36,102 nucleotides of DNA from a virus. Below are positions 1 through 8,604 of the stretch, in pieces; the stretch's first letter is position 1, and each line of letters starts with the position of its first letter. Below the pieces are notes generated by a model. That model had not been told where the DNA came from and searched no databases. It saw nothing but the letters and a program-made list of their open reading frames with translations. The DNA lies in the IMG/VR virus record IMGVR_UViG_3300020172_000340, positions 1 to 36,102 of that record. One strand, given 5' to 3'. Made by a program: the position numbers and the translations under genes.

Positions 1-842
1 ATGTCCTTTAAAACCGAGCGTACTTTGGAAACACCAACATCTTCGATACCCACTTCTAAGCCCATCATCATGGCTATTTGATTTAAAGATTCTGCCTCAT
101 TTGACTGGGGATCGTAACCAGTCATAACCGAATCAAATAACGTCCGGGTACGGTCTACCTCAAAACCAAATACCTTAACCATTCTTTCAAGTTGTCCCTT
201 GTATGAACCGTCTTGAAATACAGGCCATTTTGTGTCTTGCTCACGATAGTAAACAGGTATCCGCTTCCAAATTGCATCTTGAGAGCCTTTATTATCGGGT
301 ACTAATTCTTCTAAGTACGCAACACGTTCGTACCAGTAAGAACCGTCTACACCACTTTGGTTATACAAAACAAACAAAGAATAATAAGACCATTTGTTTG
401 ATTGAACATTTTCATGGTTAAAACGATATGAAACAATACTGCTACCGGGGTCAGATTCAGCAGTGAACTCTAAAAGACTACTGGCCTCTTTAATGGTCGT
501 TCCATCCAGTACGTTCTCTGGGTACCCGGTGTATGAGTGCACTATGCGTACACCAATTATCTTTGTTTCACCTTCTTCTATGTCATTTACGTCAACAACA
601 CCTTCAGTTAACAAGAACTTTAATTTAACTTGTTCGTAGTCGCTGGCACTAGCCTCAAAAAACGAGTTATCTGAAACGATGGATGCAAGAATTAGACCCG
701 TTGACCGTATCGATGAGTCCTGATCAGGAGAAACAACTCCCGTTGATTTTTGTATAGCCGAAGTACCACGGTTAAATGATCCAACACCAATTGAGTCAGA
801 TGTTGCAGTATCTCTACGAAGCCTAAAGGATTGACGAGCCAT
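1..842 (-). CDS. Baseplate/tail protein, gpI-like (3' end beyond window)
   Basis: I translated this from an ATG at 842, 11 bases after the stop of the baseplate J gene. It stays open for 280 codons and leaves the window at base 1. It begins MARQSFRLRRDTATS. The second half contains WKRIPVYYREQDTKWPVF, then a charged stretch and a helix ending QIAMMMGLEVGIEDVG. The 'IPxxYR' segment followed by a long helical stretch is the pattern of P2 gpI-type phage tail proteins, which in P2-like and phage-like contractile systems lie directly after gpJ and help build the baseplate periphery. The order gp25-like, gpJ-like, then this gene matches that arrangement. The N-terminal 170 residues look beta-rich and I cannot assign them. 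Family assignment is likely but not certain, and the C-terminus is not visible. Confidence 0.7.
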   Translation of the reverse strand, partial: MARQSFRLRRDTATSDSIGVGSFNRGTSAIQKSTGVVSPDQDSSIRSTGLILASIVSDNSFFEASASDYEQVKLKFLLTEGVVDVNDIEEGETKIIGVRIVHSYTGYPENVLDGTTIKEASSLLEFTAESDPGSSIVSYRFNHENVQSNKWSYYSLFVLYNQSGVDGSYWYERVAYLEELVPDNKGSQDAIWKRIPVYYREQDTKWPVFQDGSYKGQLERMVKVFGFEVDRTRTLFDSVMTGYDPQSNEAESLNQIAMMMGLEVGIEDVGVSKVRSVLKD

Positions 843-852
843 CTATAGACCT

Positions 853-2421
853 TTACTCGTAACTGCTTGTAATGCCACCAGTGACATTGAAAGTAGGTTG
901 TGATGAATTAAGAATTACTAACATACTTGAGTCACCAGCAGACACACCTGTAAAACTCCCAGATGAGTCAAGTCCGCTGGCTGTACTTGTGGTTCTAAAA
1001 CGAGTCACTACAACATAATCCACACCAGTTACCGATGCACATGTTCTATAAAGTTCTCCTAGTGAAACGCTTTTACCAAATGTCGCATTGTCAAAAGAAA
1101 ACAAATCAAGAACGGCGGTTGACAGGCTACTAGACACAGAATCCGTAATATACCCCGGAAGAACATTCACATTAATAGTTATGTACACAGGGGTCAACGT
1201 AACCGTTGTATTGATGTTCTTTGTTACACCAACTAACTCACGTGGTTCAAGAAAGTTATTTATTGATTCTTCAAGATAGGTAGACATAACAATTGATGCC
1301 GATGCACCGTAGTTGCCTTGTTCCGAAACGGCGTAAATCTGTACAACACTTGAACCATCAACAAAAGCGGTTGCCCTAGACACACCCGGTACTTTAAGAA
1401 GTAGGTCTTTATAATCCTGTAGAGAAACTGCACGATCTTGAGTCCTAAACGCCAAGGGTATGTTTAGTTTCATAGACGCCAGTGATTCTTCGTCGGCGCC
1501 ACCAGAAGCAGGTGTACTATTAGGAACAATACTTAAACCATTTCGAGATACACCATTAGGTCCAGTGCCAAGTGAGTTTGTAAATGTGGTTATGGAGTTT
1601 GCCGATACGTTTCCAACAGCACCACGACCTTTTCGGTAGTTAACCGTAATAACAGAGTTTGGAACTGGTATGTGACCGTTAACACCATTACCAAAAACTA
1701 CGGTTACAAAACCATCAGCGTCTGTCTCTAATGTAAATACATTTTGAGAACCAGTAGATGACGTGATACGTGAAACATACTTGTATGTAACGCTCGCCCC
1801 ACCAGTACCTTCATTAGTGGTAACAATCACTGATGTTGGTATTACATTTTTATTTGACAATGTGAATGTTTGAGCCGAATAAGTGGTTGCATTAAACGTG
1901 TCAGTTTTTGGCTCACCTTCTACCAGCGCAACTGTGGCAGATGCGGATGATGGGAACATTGTGTAAGCCACCCCACCGTACTCAAATGATGCACCGGAAG
2001 TATTAATACCAACATTGTTTTCTGATACAAAAACAACTTTAGAAGTGCCTTGAATAAGTGGATTTGCGGAGAATTGAGTACCAGCAGGAATTAATACTGG
2101 AGATGCGTCTGAAGCGGTGGCACTACCAATTTGAAGCGCAACACTTGTACGTGCTGAGGTGCGCCCACCGGGAACATAATCAAGAAGGTTTGCAATTGCC
2201 AAGACACTCTCACGTTGAGTTGCTGTGTCTAAAAAGGACTCACCTGCCGCACGGTCAACATAGTAATGAAGTACATCTCCCATGTAAGCCCATAGATCGA
2301 TAAGCAACGCAACAAAGTCACCTGAGTCTGTGGTTGACCATTCAGGCAACTGCCTGAGCATACGTGTTGTCAAATCGTCTTTAATCGTGTTGTAATCACG
2401 ACTCGTGTAATCAAAAATCAT
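853..2421 (-). CDS. Baseplate J-like protein (wedge component)
   Basis: The protein has 522 residues. The N-terminus (MIFDYTSRDYNTIKDDL) and the segment around residues 30-90 (DFVALLIDLWAYMGDVLHYY followed by TATQRESVLAIANLLDYVP) are the hallmark of the baseplate J family (P2 gpJ, Mu gp47, T4 gp6). These proteins form the wedge ring around the tail hub. The middle is beta-rich, and the late segment with RTQDRAVSLQDYKDLLLKVP and PRELVGVT is the conserved J core. The start overlaps the stop of the upstream gp25-like gene by four bases (ATGA), so the two are translationally coupled, as expected for partners in one wedge. Length is normal for the family. Identification is confident; fine structural role is inferred from the family. 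Confidence 0.93.
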   Translation of the reverse strand: MIFDYTSRDYNTIKDDLTTRMLRQLPEWSTTDSGDFVALLIDLWAYMGDVLHYYVDRAAGESFLDTATQRESVLAIANLLDYVPGGRTSARTSVALQIGSATASDASPVLIPAGTQFSANPLIQGTSKVVFVSENNVGINTSGASFEYGGVAYTMFPSSASATVALVEGEPKTDTFNATTYSAQTFTLSNKNVIPTSVIVTTNEGTGGASVTYKYVSRITSSTGSQNVFTLETDADGFVTVVFGNGVNGHIPVPNSVITVNYRKGRGAVGNVSANSITTFTNSLGTGPNGVSRNGLSIVPNSTPASGGADEESLASMKLNIPLAFRTQDRAVSLQDYKDLLLKVPGVSRATAFVDGSSVVQIYAVSEQGNYGASASIVMSTYLEESINNFLEPRELVGVTKNINTTVTLTPVYITINVNVLPGYITDSVSSSLSTAVLDLFSFDNATFGKSVSLGELYRTCASVTGVDYVVVTRFRTTSTASGLDSSGSFTGVSAGDSSMLVILNSSQPTFNVTGGITSSYE

Positions 2422-2852
2422 GTCGGTGTTTCCTCGGTCATGTTTGAAGGACTAGTAAACACAGTAGCCGCCGCCGCTACCCCAAACGGTGGTACAGCGT
2501 AAATGACATTGGCTGTAACAGTTGAGTTCTCTGGGTCAAAGGCGCTTATGACGCCCTGAATGCGAAGACTACGTATGTTGGCAATTCTTACATTTCTAGA
2601 CAATTCCTGTGAGGCGTCTACTTCATACTCGTGATACAACAAATCGTCAACAGGTTCAAACATTAGTTCTCGAAGATTTGCTCCGTATCCGGGGAGCATA
2701 ACCCGTTCACCTTTACTGGTGGTAAGTACATCCAGAATTTGTTGTTCTGCCATTTTTAAGGGATCGCTTGTTGTCGATACCCCTCCAGAACCATACCTCT
2801 GGTTGTTTGGGTCATTTGGCACAATCTCAAATGGTATTTTAATTGTGGTCAT
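2418..2852 (-). CDS. Baseplate wedge protein, gp25/GpW-like
   Basis: The protein has 144 residues. The central segment ILDVLTTSKGERVMLPGYG followed by LRELMFEPVD is the signature of the T4 gp25/P2 gpW family: an 'iL.T.kGERvm.P.yG..l..l.Fep' pattern. In contractile tails this protein joins the sheath-proximal part of the baseplate wedge to gpJ/gp6-type subunits. It sits directly upstream of the J gene and overlaps it by four bases. An N-terminal extension of about 30 residues precedes the core. No strong SD is visible before the ATG at 2852, and the gene lies 30 bases after the stop of the hub gene. Confidence 0.92.
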   Translation of the reverse strand: MTTIKIPFEIVPNDPNNQRYGSGGVSTTSDPLKMAEQQILDVLTTSKGERVMLPGYGANLRELMFEPVDDLLYHEYEVDASQELSRNVRIANIRSLRIQGVISAFDPENSTVTANVIYAVPPFGVAAAATVFTSPSNMTEETPT

Positions 2853-2882
2853 GGCTGGGTCCCAGTAATAGAAGGTAAGTAA

Positions 2883-4052
2883 TTAATTATATACATTAAA
2901 GAACTCCCTCTCAGAAACCCATCTATCGTTTACCAAAATACTGTTGGGGGGCACTTTGTATGCCTCTTGATTGATAAGCGTCGGTTCAGCGGTGTTTTTG
3001 GAATCTGTAATGATGTGTAACTCGGTAATGAAGTTAGATCGTGAAACCTTGTGGCAGGCACTGGTGACTAGCCAATACCCATCGAATTGTGAGTTGTAGC
3101 CGACCACCTTGACAATGGACCCCGGTCCGATCTCTGGAACCCCAGTGACCACAACGTCGGCATGGTAAGGGAAAATAAGGCGCTTCATAGAATTAGCGTA
3201 TTTACGAAGAACTTCTAGAGATGTGGCATTGGTAGTGACTACATCTTTAAAACGTGGTGGAACGATCTCACCAAAACTAATATTGTCCAGTTCAGTTTCA
3301 TTGACCACTACAATGTTTCCGTCGTTGTCCAATGACTGGTACTCGTAGGTATTGGATGACCCTTCTGGCGTTATGTCTCCAAATGTTCCTTTAAACTCCA
3401 TTATGTTTCCGGGTCTATGTGTCAAGTCCCCAGCGGTGCCTCGAACGGTGACCAGTTCCGCATAAGGCATTGCTCTAGTAATTGCCTTTAGCGGATCATA
3501 AACATGTATGTGGGTTCCGTTAACAACAAGAGAGTAGCCAAGGGAGAGGCAGGCTTTGTTTAAAACATCCCAATCTGACTCCTCGTGTTGAACAAGGCGA
3601 GGAAATACGAAGTTGTCATTTGGTACAGAAAAGGAATAACGATAAGTTTCTGCTAGTTGCTCTACTAATTGTGGAATAGTTATGGCTGTACGAATACGGC
3701 TGTGCTTTGCTTTCATGTCGTAACTAGAACCAAAGCAATATGCCCGAGCAGTTTGTACTGGGCTTTGATTAATCAAACCACGCCTAGTGACCATCTCTGG
3801 TTCAATGTAAGCAACATAACCATAAAACTCGTTTACTTGTTCTGGACCATGGGCTATAGATATAAAAACTGGTTGTCCGGTGTAATCCGTGATTGCACTA
3901 GGTATTAGACCTACAAATGTAATAATTGCTAGATCGTGCTCATTAGCGTTGAAATGTACTTCGATATTCTGAATACTGGAATAATCAACAGAAGCATTAC
4001 TGATTACCACTGAGGTATCCGGAGACCCCGGATAGTTACTTTTAAAAATCAT
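2883..4052 (-). CDS. Baseplate hub protein, gpD/gp27-like
   Basis: The protein has 389 residues. The order of short beta segments (NIEVHFNANEHDLAIITFVG, then GQPVFISIAHG, then FYGYVAYIEPE) resembles the first barrel of late-control gpD/gp27-like hub proteins, which start with a strand pair and an 'FxGyV' turn. A later segment (ESDWDVLNKACLSLGYSLVV) matches the 'W..l..lA...G' helix typical of these hubs and of VgrG-like proteins. The hub would form the trimeric ring linking tail tube to spike. It follows the LysM gene with a four-base ATGA overlap and precedes gp25, the usual order. I see no lysozyme domain. Assignment comes from pattern and position. Confidence 0.75.
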   Translation of the reverse strand: MIFKSNYPGSPDTSVVISNASVDYSSIQNIEVHFNANEHDLAIITFVGLIPSAITDYTGQPVFISIAHGPEQVNEFYGYVAYIEPEMVTRRGLINQSPVQTARAYCFGSSYDMKAKHSRIRTAITIPQLVEQLAETYRYSFSVPNDNFVFPRLVQHEESDWDVLNKACLSLGYSLVVNGTHIHVYDPLKAITRAMPYAELVTVRGTAGDLTHRPGNIMEFKGTFGDITPEGSSNTYEYQSLDNDGNIVVVNETELDNISFGEIVPPRFKDVVTTNATSLEVLRKYANSMKRLIFPYHADVVVTGVPEIGPGSIVKVVGYNSQFDGYWLVTSACHKVSRSNFITELHIITDSKNTAEPTLINQEAYKVPPNSILVNDRWVSEREFFNVYN

Positions 4053-4303
4053 GCTGGTAAGCGGATAACGGTACCAGCAGGAATGATGTCTGGGAACTTA
4101 ACCTGTGGGTTGATGTCAGCCACTCTCCAATATTGAGTTGGATCGTTAAATATCTTGCTGGCAATCATTTCAAAAGAGTCCCCTTCTCTGGAGACATATT
4201 TGGAGTATGCCGCTGATGGTACGGACTTTCTACGAACCGCAATCAACTTTTCATCTGATGACGATGCTTGGTAGGTGTAACGAGATGATGTTCTAAGAGC
4301 CAC
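4049..4303 (-). CDS. LysM-domain tail protein
   Basis: The product has 84 residues and starts with GTG, which shares a base with the preceding TAG stop (TAGTG). From about residue 35 it reads YVSREGDSFEMIASKIFNDP, continues with YWRVADINPQ and ends PAGTVIRLP. That is a complete LysM fold (start strand, two helices, closing 'P..G..l.lP'). Single LysM tail proteins of this size lie between the tape measure and hub genes in many contractile phages (gpX, or the LysM part of gp53) and are thought to connect hub and tape measure or bind peptidoglycan. There is no signal peptide, so it is a virion part rather than a secreted enzyme. Confidence 0.85.
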   Translation of the reverse strand: MALRTSSRYTYQASSSDEKLIAVRRKSVPSAAYSKYVSREGDSFEMIASKIFNDPTQYWRVADINPQVKFPDIIPAGTVIRLPA

Positions 4304-5970
4304 TATTCTTCATCCTCCGTTGGTCGTTTGCGTAAAGTAATTGGTGGGTAAGTGTCACCCCACGGCTTTAAATCAATTTGTTCGGTGTAATTTAAAGTCC
4401 ATTCACCAAAAGCCTGTTGTTCAGCGGTTATAGAACCAGCAATATCTGAAGATACTTCAAAATCACAAGTAAATGTAATTTTGTATTTTGCATCGTTGTC
4501 TTCATCCGGAAGGTTTAAAGCATCAACTAATCTAGCAGTCTGTAACGTAAGTGTTCTAGTATCACCACCACCACGCAAGTCACCTTTATTAAATGATGAG
4601 GTTGTTTGAGCGTCAACAAGTACGCCCAAGTTTTTATACGGATCAGGTTTATAAAACCTGCCCTTTGGTAGTGCTCTCCCAAGGTACTCAATAATTAAAC
4701 GAGCACTTGCCGTTATGTCAGTTATTGTGCCATTATTTATATTGTCATTAAGTTCTTGAGTGGCCTTGGTTCGTAAATACACAATTTCTTCAAAGTCGTC
4801 CCCAACGTCTTCACCCGATCCTTGTGAACCAAAACCATATGCCGGTAGTCCTATTGGCTTGTTAGTGTTTTTTGCTCCGAAACTGAAGTCCGAGTCTTTG
4901 CCTTCTTGAACAAACTGGAATAGGTTGCCACCAAGGTCTTTGAGCGCATTGGCTTGTTGTTCTTGTAATCCAATAGCCTCGTCAACAATTTGATCAGCAA
5001 TCTCAAACGATTTAGTAAGGAACGTGTCTTTACGAGCATGTCCAATGTAGAGAGCCTGCATAGTAACGTCTATAAAACATTGAACCGGAACCATACTTGG
5101 ACTGAACTTGTTGAATACAACTTGAGTATTAGTAATGTATCCCTCTACCATGAATAGAGAAGAGAAGACCACACGAACAGGATTGGAAATCAAAAAGGCG
5201 GCATTACCAAAGTTGGCGTTTAATACGTTACTTGCTTGATCTGTATCAAAATCCTGTGGTCTTGGGGGTGCTTCTTCTGCGTCAGCATACGTCAAATCGT
5301 ATTGCGCTTGGCTGTATTTGCGGTACCGTTCAGCACGTGTATTTAAATAGTTAACAAGATCACTGTTAATACCTTGACCGATAATGCTGTCAAATACCAT
5401 AACGTCAGCAAGAACGCCAATATCAGTCGCAGATGTATAGTTAATATAGTTGTCACTTGCTTTATTTTCAGAGATATCTAACTCTTGGCTACCTTGTCCA
5501 GCATCTACAACAATTTTATTACTAGTGCTGTTATCAAAACTATAAGTACCGCTGTACACATCTGGCTCACGATTAAACAACAATCGAAAACCGAAGTTTG
5601 AGTCACCCGGAATCGGTTGTGTTAACTGCTCTGGTGATTGGTTCATCCACATTTGGATGTCGTTACGAGCGGTAACGCTTCTTGTAATAGAGTCGGGATT
5701 AAACTGAAAATGTAGTCGCTTGCGCTCCAAAGAGTTATCGGTAATCAAATCGTTCTTTGGCAAAACCATACGAATATAGCCACGCTGTAGTTTTACAGAC
5801 GTTCCAGTAGCGGAGTTTTTAAGGTACTTCGAAGGGTAAATAAAAGGAGGGTTATCTCCGGCAAGAACCGTTTGCTCTTCACCGACGTTAAATACTCCGG
5901 ACTCGTATTCAGCAAAGTTATAGAAAGTATTAAGGGCGTAACGATCTACTGTTTTCGGGGTGTCTGCCAT
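4303..5970 (-). CDS. Tail hub-associated protein with FNP motif
   Basis: The protein has 555 residues. Residues 84-92 (KRLHFQFNP) followed by DSITRSV form the 'l.FqfNP.si.r' motif found at the N-terminus of proteins that cap or extend the inner tube at the baseplate in contractile systems (CIS tube/LysM type). Around residues 265-310 there is another conserved-looking segment with VFSSLFMVEGYITNTQVVFN and then KFSPSMVPVQCFIDVTM, which resembles the strand pair of tube-like folds. The middle is acidic and variable. It shares a TAATG junction with the tape measure gene and a TAGTG junction with the LysM gene, so it probably acts at the tape-measure/hub interface. Precise family is uncertain. 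Confidence 0.6.
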   Translation of the reverse strand: MADTPKTVDRYALNTFYNFAEYESGVFNVGEEQTVLAGDNPPFIYPSKYLKNSATGTSVKLQRGYIRMVLPKNDLITDNSLERKRLHFQFNPDSITRSVTARNDIQMWMNQSPEQLTQPIPGDSNFGFRLLFNREPDVYSGTYSFDNSTSNKIVVDAGQGSQELDISENKASDNYINYTSATDIGVLADVMVFDSIIGQGINSDLVNYLNTRAERYRKYSQAQYDLTYADAEEAPPRPQDFDTDQASNVLNANFGNAAFLISNPVRVVFSSLFMVEGYITNTQVVFNKFSPSMVPVQCFIDVTMQALYIGHARKDTFLTKSFEIADQIVDEAIGLQEQQANALKDLGGNLFQFVQEGKDSDFSFGAKNTNKPIGLPAYGFGSQGSGEDVGDDFEEIVYLRTKATQELNDNINNGTITDITASARLIIEYLGRALPKGRFYKPDPYKNLGVLVDAQTTSSFNKGDLRGGGDTRTLTLQTARLVDALNLPDEDNDAKYKITFTCDFEVSSDIAGSITAEQQAFGEWTLNYTEQIDLKPWGDTYPPITLRKRPTEDEE

Positions 5971-8432
5971 TACGACTTCCTCATCATTGCTAGTTTCATT
6001 TCACGTTCAATAACTTTAACCATTTCTTGAGCAACACGTTTACCATCAGTGTCTGTGCTACCAGAGGAGGTGATGTGGAAAGTGGGCGATACCGATATGT
6101 TGATATCCCCACCTGTCGTTGTAGTCCCCACCATTGGGTACGGCGTAGTAAATGAGTAAGGCTGTGGGTCGCCAATACTCATCATCCTCATCTGGTCTCG
6201 GTAGTTCATCTGAGAATAGATAGGTATTTTCTTTAATTGTGTTGTTAATGGTTGGTTTGAACTTTGACCAGAGGTCATGTATGACGACCCACTAGTTGTT
6301 ACACGCCTTTTAGATGGTGAACTGCTCGTACCACCAGCAGATGTAATCTGAGTGCCATGGGGTGACACACCAGACGCAAAAGCCTCTTTTACAAACGGAG
6401 ATTGGTACGTGCTAGAAGCAGGGTTCTTGGACTTAAATGACTCATACTGTTCCATACCAGTCTTGGAATAACCCTCAACTTGACCAAAGATACCAAGACC
6501 TGCAAACGAGTCGGGTAACTCAGTTGGTTGGAGGTGCCAATCCTCACCGTTCTCGTCACGGAAATGGCGTAGACCATACTGTGGGTTTTTGTCAATGAAC
6601 TCCGCCAGCCTTGCAGTCTCTCCAAACATGTCGATTGCAAAGCCAGCCTCGTGCATGGACTGTCCGGGTGGTGCATATGGCACAGCACCAGCCTTCAATT
6701 TGTAAGGCTTTCCTTCAAAGGTCCAGTCTGCGTCTTCTCCTGCCTTGGCTGGTTGGTAGCGCTTTAGGAATTCTTCTTTTGAATTGGTTCTATAACCAGT
6801 ACCCACACCCACGTGAATACCTGACGCTAGTGCATCTTTGAGAAGGTTAGAAACACGTGCTTGCATTGTCGGGTCCATGTTTCCAAAACTGGACCATTTG
6901 TTTAGTTGGCTCAGTGGGTATGCCTTTGCAAGACTAAACCCAATCGGAACCTGTGGATCAGGAGTTGAGTACGTACCAGTAGTGGGTTTAGTGGTGGGCT
7001 TAACAGTACCTGATGGTCTGGTTGACCTTGACCTACCTAATGGTGGGTCACCAAACGCCATATTTGCCCCAACACCCATCATCGCAGTGCCTGCGATAGC
7101 ACCTGCACCTGTCCACCCAGCGAATATGTTAGTTGCTAGACCACCGATAATTGCGGCGCCACCAAGTACTTTTTTACCGATGTTCCACAATGGGTTGTTA
7201 CGCTGGTTAAGGCGAGCGCCAATAAGACCAGATAGTTTGTCTTCAAGAGCACCAAACACTTTTATAAGTCTTTGAGTTTGCTCTTCTAGTTTGGCGTAGT
7301 TATCTACCTGTCGGCTATAGAAGTTTTCATTTCTTTCTTGAGACGTTCTTTGAGTCTCTTCAAATTGTGTAGCAAAGTTATCTTCGATACCCATACGACG
7401 ACGGTCCGCATCACGGGACGGGTCGTACATTCCAGAGCCACCTTTTTTCTTATAATTAATGTTGGCTTGGGCGTACTGCAAAAGCATGTTCTGCATGTCT
7501 TCCGGCAATCCGTATGCGGATAGACGTGCTCTGGTGACCGATCCAATTTGCATGGCACCTTTAACAACAGACTCCTTAGTTAGACCAGCGCCCTGAACAA
7601 TGTCTTGGAATACTTTGAGCATGGGTCGTTGCCCACCACCAATACCGTACATACCAGTACCAAGGGTCATTGTTAATCGGTTGTTGACCGCAGGATTAGC
7701 CATTGTAGCCATCGCCTGTGTAATGTCCTGAGCGCTGTACATGTAGCCTGTAGCGGCTCGTAGAGCCGATACAGAGGAAGCCTGATTACTTGCTAGAAGA
7801 CCTGTCTGTGCTTGTAGTCCTAATAGCGCATTCATTCCGCCTTCGCCAAGGCGCTGGCCGACTAATGGTCGACGTAATTTGTCGATGTACTGTCGCTGGC
7901 TGATACCCATGGTCTGCTGAAACAACACAGAAAGACGATCATTGGCAAGCATTTCTCCGTATGCAGAATCAATACGGTTATCAATAGCGGCTATTGAGCC
8001 ACCAACCACTTTCATAACGCTGTCAGCCGCCGCCATGTAGCCCCCGGCTTTGCCCATGAAGTTTTGGAACTTGCCAGAAGCAGGGGCGCCATCCGGGGTG
8101 GCAGTTCCTTGGGCTTGTACTTTTGTAGTACCAGCCTTGTTTACAGTAGAAATTTGATTAGCGGTAGTAGTGGTGGCTTTGCTTAGACCAGCACCCAAAC
8201 CAGAAGATGCTTGACCAGCATCCCCCAGCGCCTTAGCGAGGTCAGAAACTTGGGTGATTACACCATCAAGATTCTTTTTAAGCCATTCAACATCGGTGCG
8301 TATGGCTTTAAAACCAGTGACGACCTTATTCATGCCTTCGGCATCAACCTTGAATTTAGTGCGGACGTCAGCCATCTTGCCGCCGCTTGAGCGACCTGCT
8401 AGACCTCCGTCTGACGCACTTTTCTCTGCCAT
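5970..8432 (-). CDS. Tape measure protein with M15 peptidase domain
   Basis: The protein has 820 residues. The N-terminal 120 residues are coiled coil and low-complexity Gly/Ser/Thr. Helical repeats follow to about 415, then a hydrophobic Gly/Ala-rich stretch at 421-465 (membrane-active region typical of tape measures). A disordered Thr/Pro linker (468-495) leads to an M15/VanY-like domain at about 500-640. That domain has S592-x-H594-x-x-G-x-A-x-D601 and the DWH motif with H633, the zinc ligands of D-Ala-D-Ala carboxypeptidase-type enzymes. A Ser/Thr-rich tail and a C-terminal helix end the protein. It would set tail length and locally cut peptidoglycan during DNA entry. Position after the tail chaperone is canonical. 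The SD (AGGAAG) lies in the last codons of the frameshifted chaperone extension. Confidence 0.9.
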   Translation of the reverse strand: MAEKSASDGGLAGRSSGGKMADVRTKFKVDAEGMNKVVTGFKAIRTDVEWLKKNLDGVITQVSDLAKALGDAGQASSGLGAGLSKATTTTANQISTVNKAGTTKVQAQGTATPDGAPASGKFQNFMGKAGGYMAAADSVMKVVGGSIAAIDNRIDSAYGEMLANDRLSVLFQQTMGISQRQYIDKLRRPLVGQRLGEGGMNALLGLQAQTGLLASNQASSVSALRAATGYMYSAQDITQAMATMANPAVNNRLTMTLGTGMYGIGGGQRPMLKVFQDIVQGAGLTKESVVKGAMQIGSVTRARLSAYGLPEDMQNMLLQYAQANINYKKKGGSGMYDPSRDADRRRMGIEDNFATQFEETQRTSQERNENFYSRQVDNYAKLEEQTQRLIKVFGALEDKLSGLIGARLNQRNNPLWNIGKKVLGGAAIIGGLATNIFAGWTGAGAIAGTAMMGVGANMAFGDPPLGRSRSTRPSGTVKPTTKPTTGTYSTPDPQVPIGFSLAKAYPLSQLNKWSSFGNMDPTMQARVSNLLKDALASGIHVGVGTGYRTNSKEEFLKRYQPAKAGEDADWTFEGKPYKLKAGAVPYAPPGQSMHEAGFAIDMFGETARLAEFIDKNPQYGLRHFRDENGEDWHLQPTELPDSFAGLGIFGQVEGYSKTGMEQYESFKSKNPASSTYQSPFVKEAFASGVSPHGTQITSAGGTSSSPSKRRVTTSGSSYMTSGQSSNQPLTTQLKKIPIYSQMNYRDQMRMMSIGDPQPYSFTTPYPMVGTTTTGGDINISVSPTFHITSSGSTDTDGKRVAQEMVKVIEREMKLAMMRKS

Positions 8433-8439
8433 TGTCTAA

Positions 8440-8604
8440 TTACTTCCTCGAATTACGCCATTTCCCCATGGCTACCCAATAGTCACGTTGGCGGACTGTC
8501 ATCGTTTTGATATCAGCGAGCGTAAAGCCCTTGTAAGACGAGGCGATCAAATCGTATTCCCAATAGGTATCTACAATATTAGCCGAATAAAAGTGAGACC
8601 CAAT
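8440..8604 (-). CDS. Frameshifted C-terminal extension of tail assembly chaperone
   Basis: This frame is too short to stand out alone. It is open from 8604 (just after a TAG at 8607-8605) to a TAA at 8442-8440. From 8580 it reads NIVDTYWEYDLIASSYKGF, then TLADIKTMTVRQRDYWVAMG and ends KWRNSRK. The WEYD and 'RQRDYWVAMGKWR' pattern looks like genuine conserved protein and resembles short C-terminal tail-chaperone partners. No ATG with a good SD opens it. The upstream chaperone stops at 8581-8579 in the frame one base behind, so a +1 (or -2) shift between 8604 and 8579 would fuse the two. Tail chaperones encoded just before the tape measure often use frameshifting (phage Mu is known for a -2 shift). 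A separate TTG start at 8553 is the alternative. Confidence 0.65.
   Translation of the reverse strand: MGSHFYSANIVDTYWEYDLIASSYKGFTLADIKTMTVRQRDYWVAMGKWRNSRK

Noticed and set aside
6838-7275. Plus-strand frame of 145 codons inside the tape measure gene
   Set aside because: It is the antisense of the Gly/Ala/Pro-rich tape measure region and has no start signal or domain.
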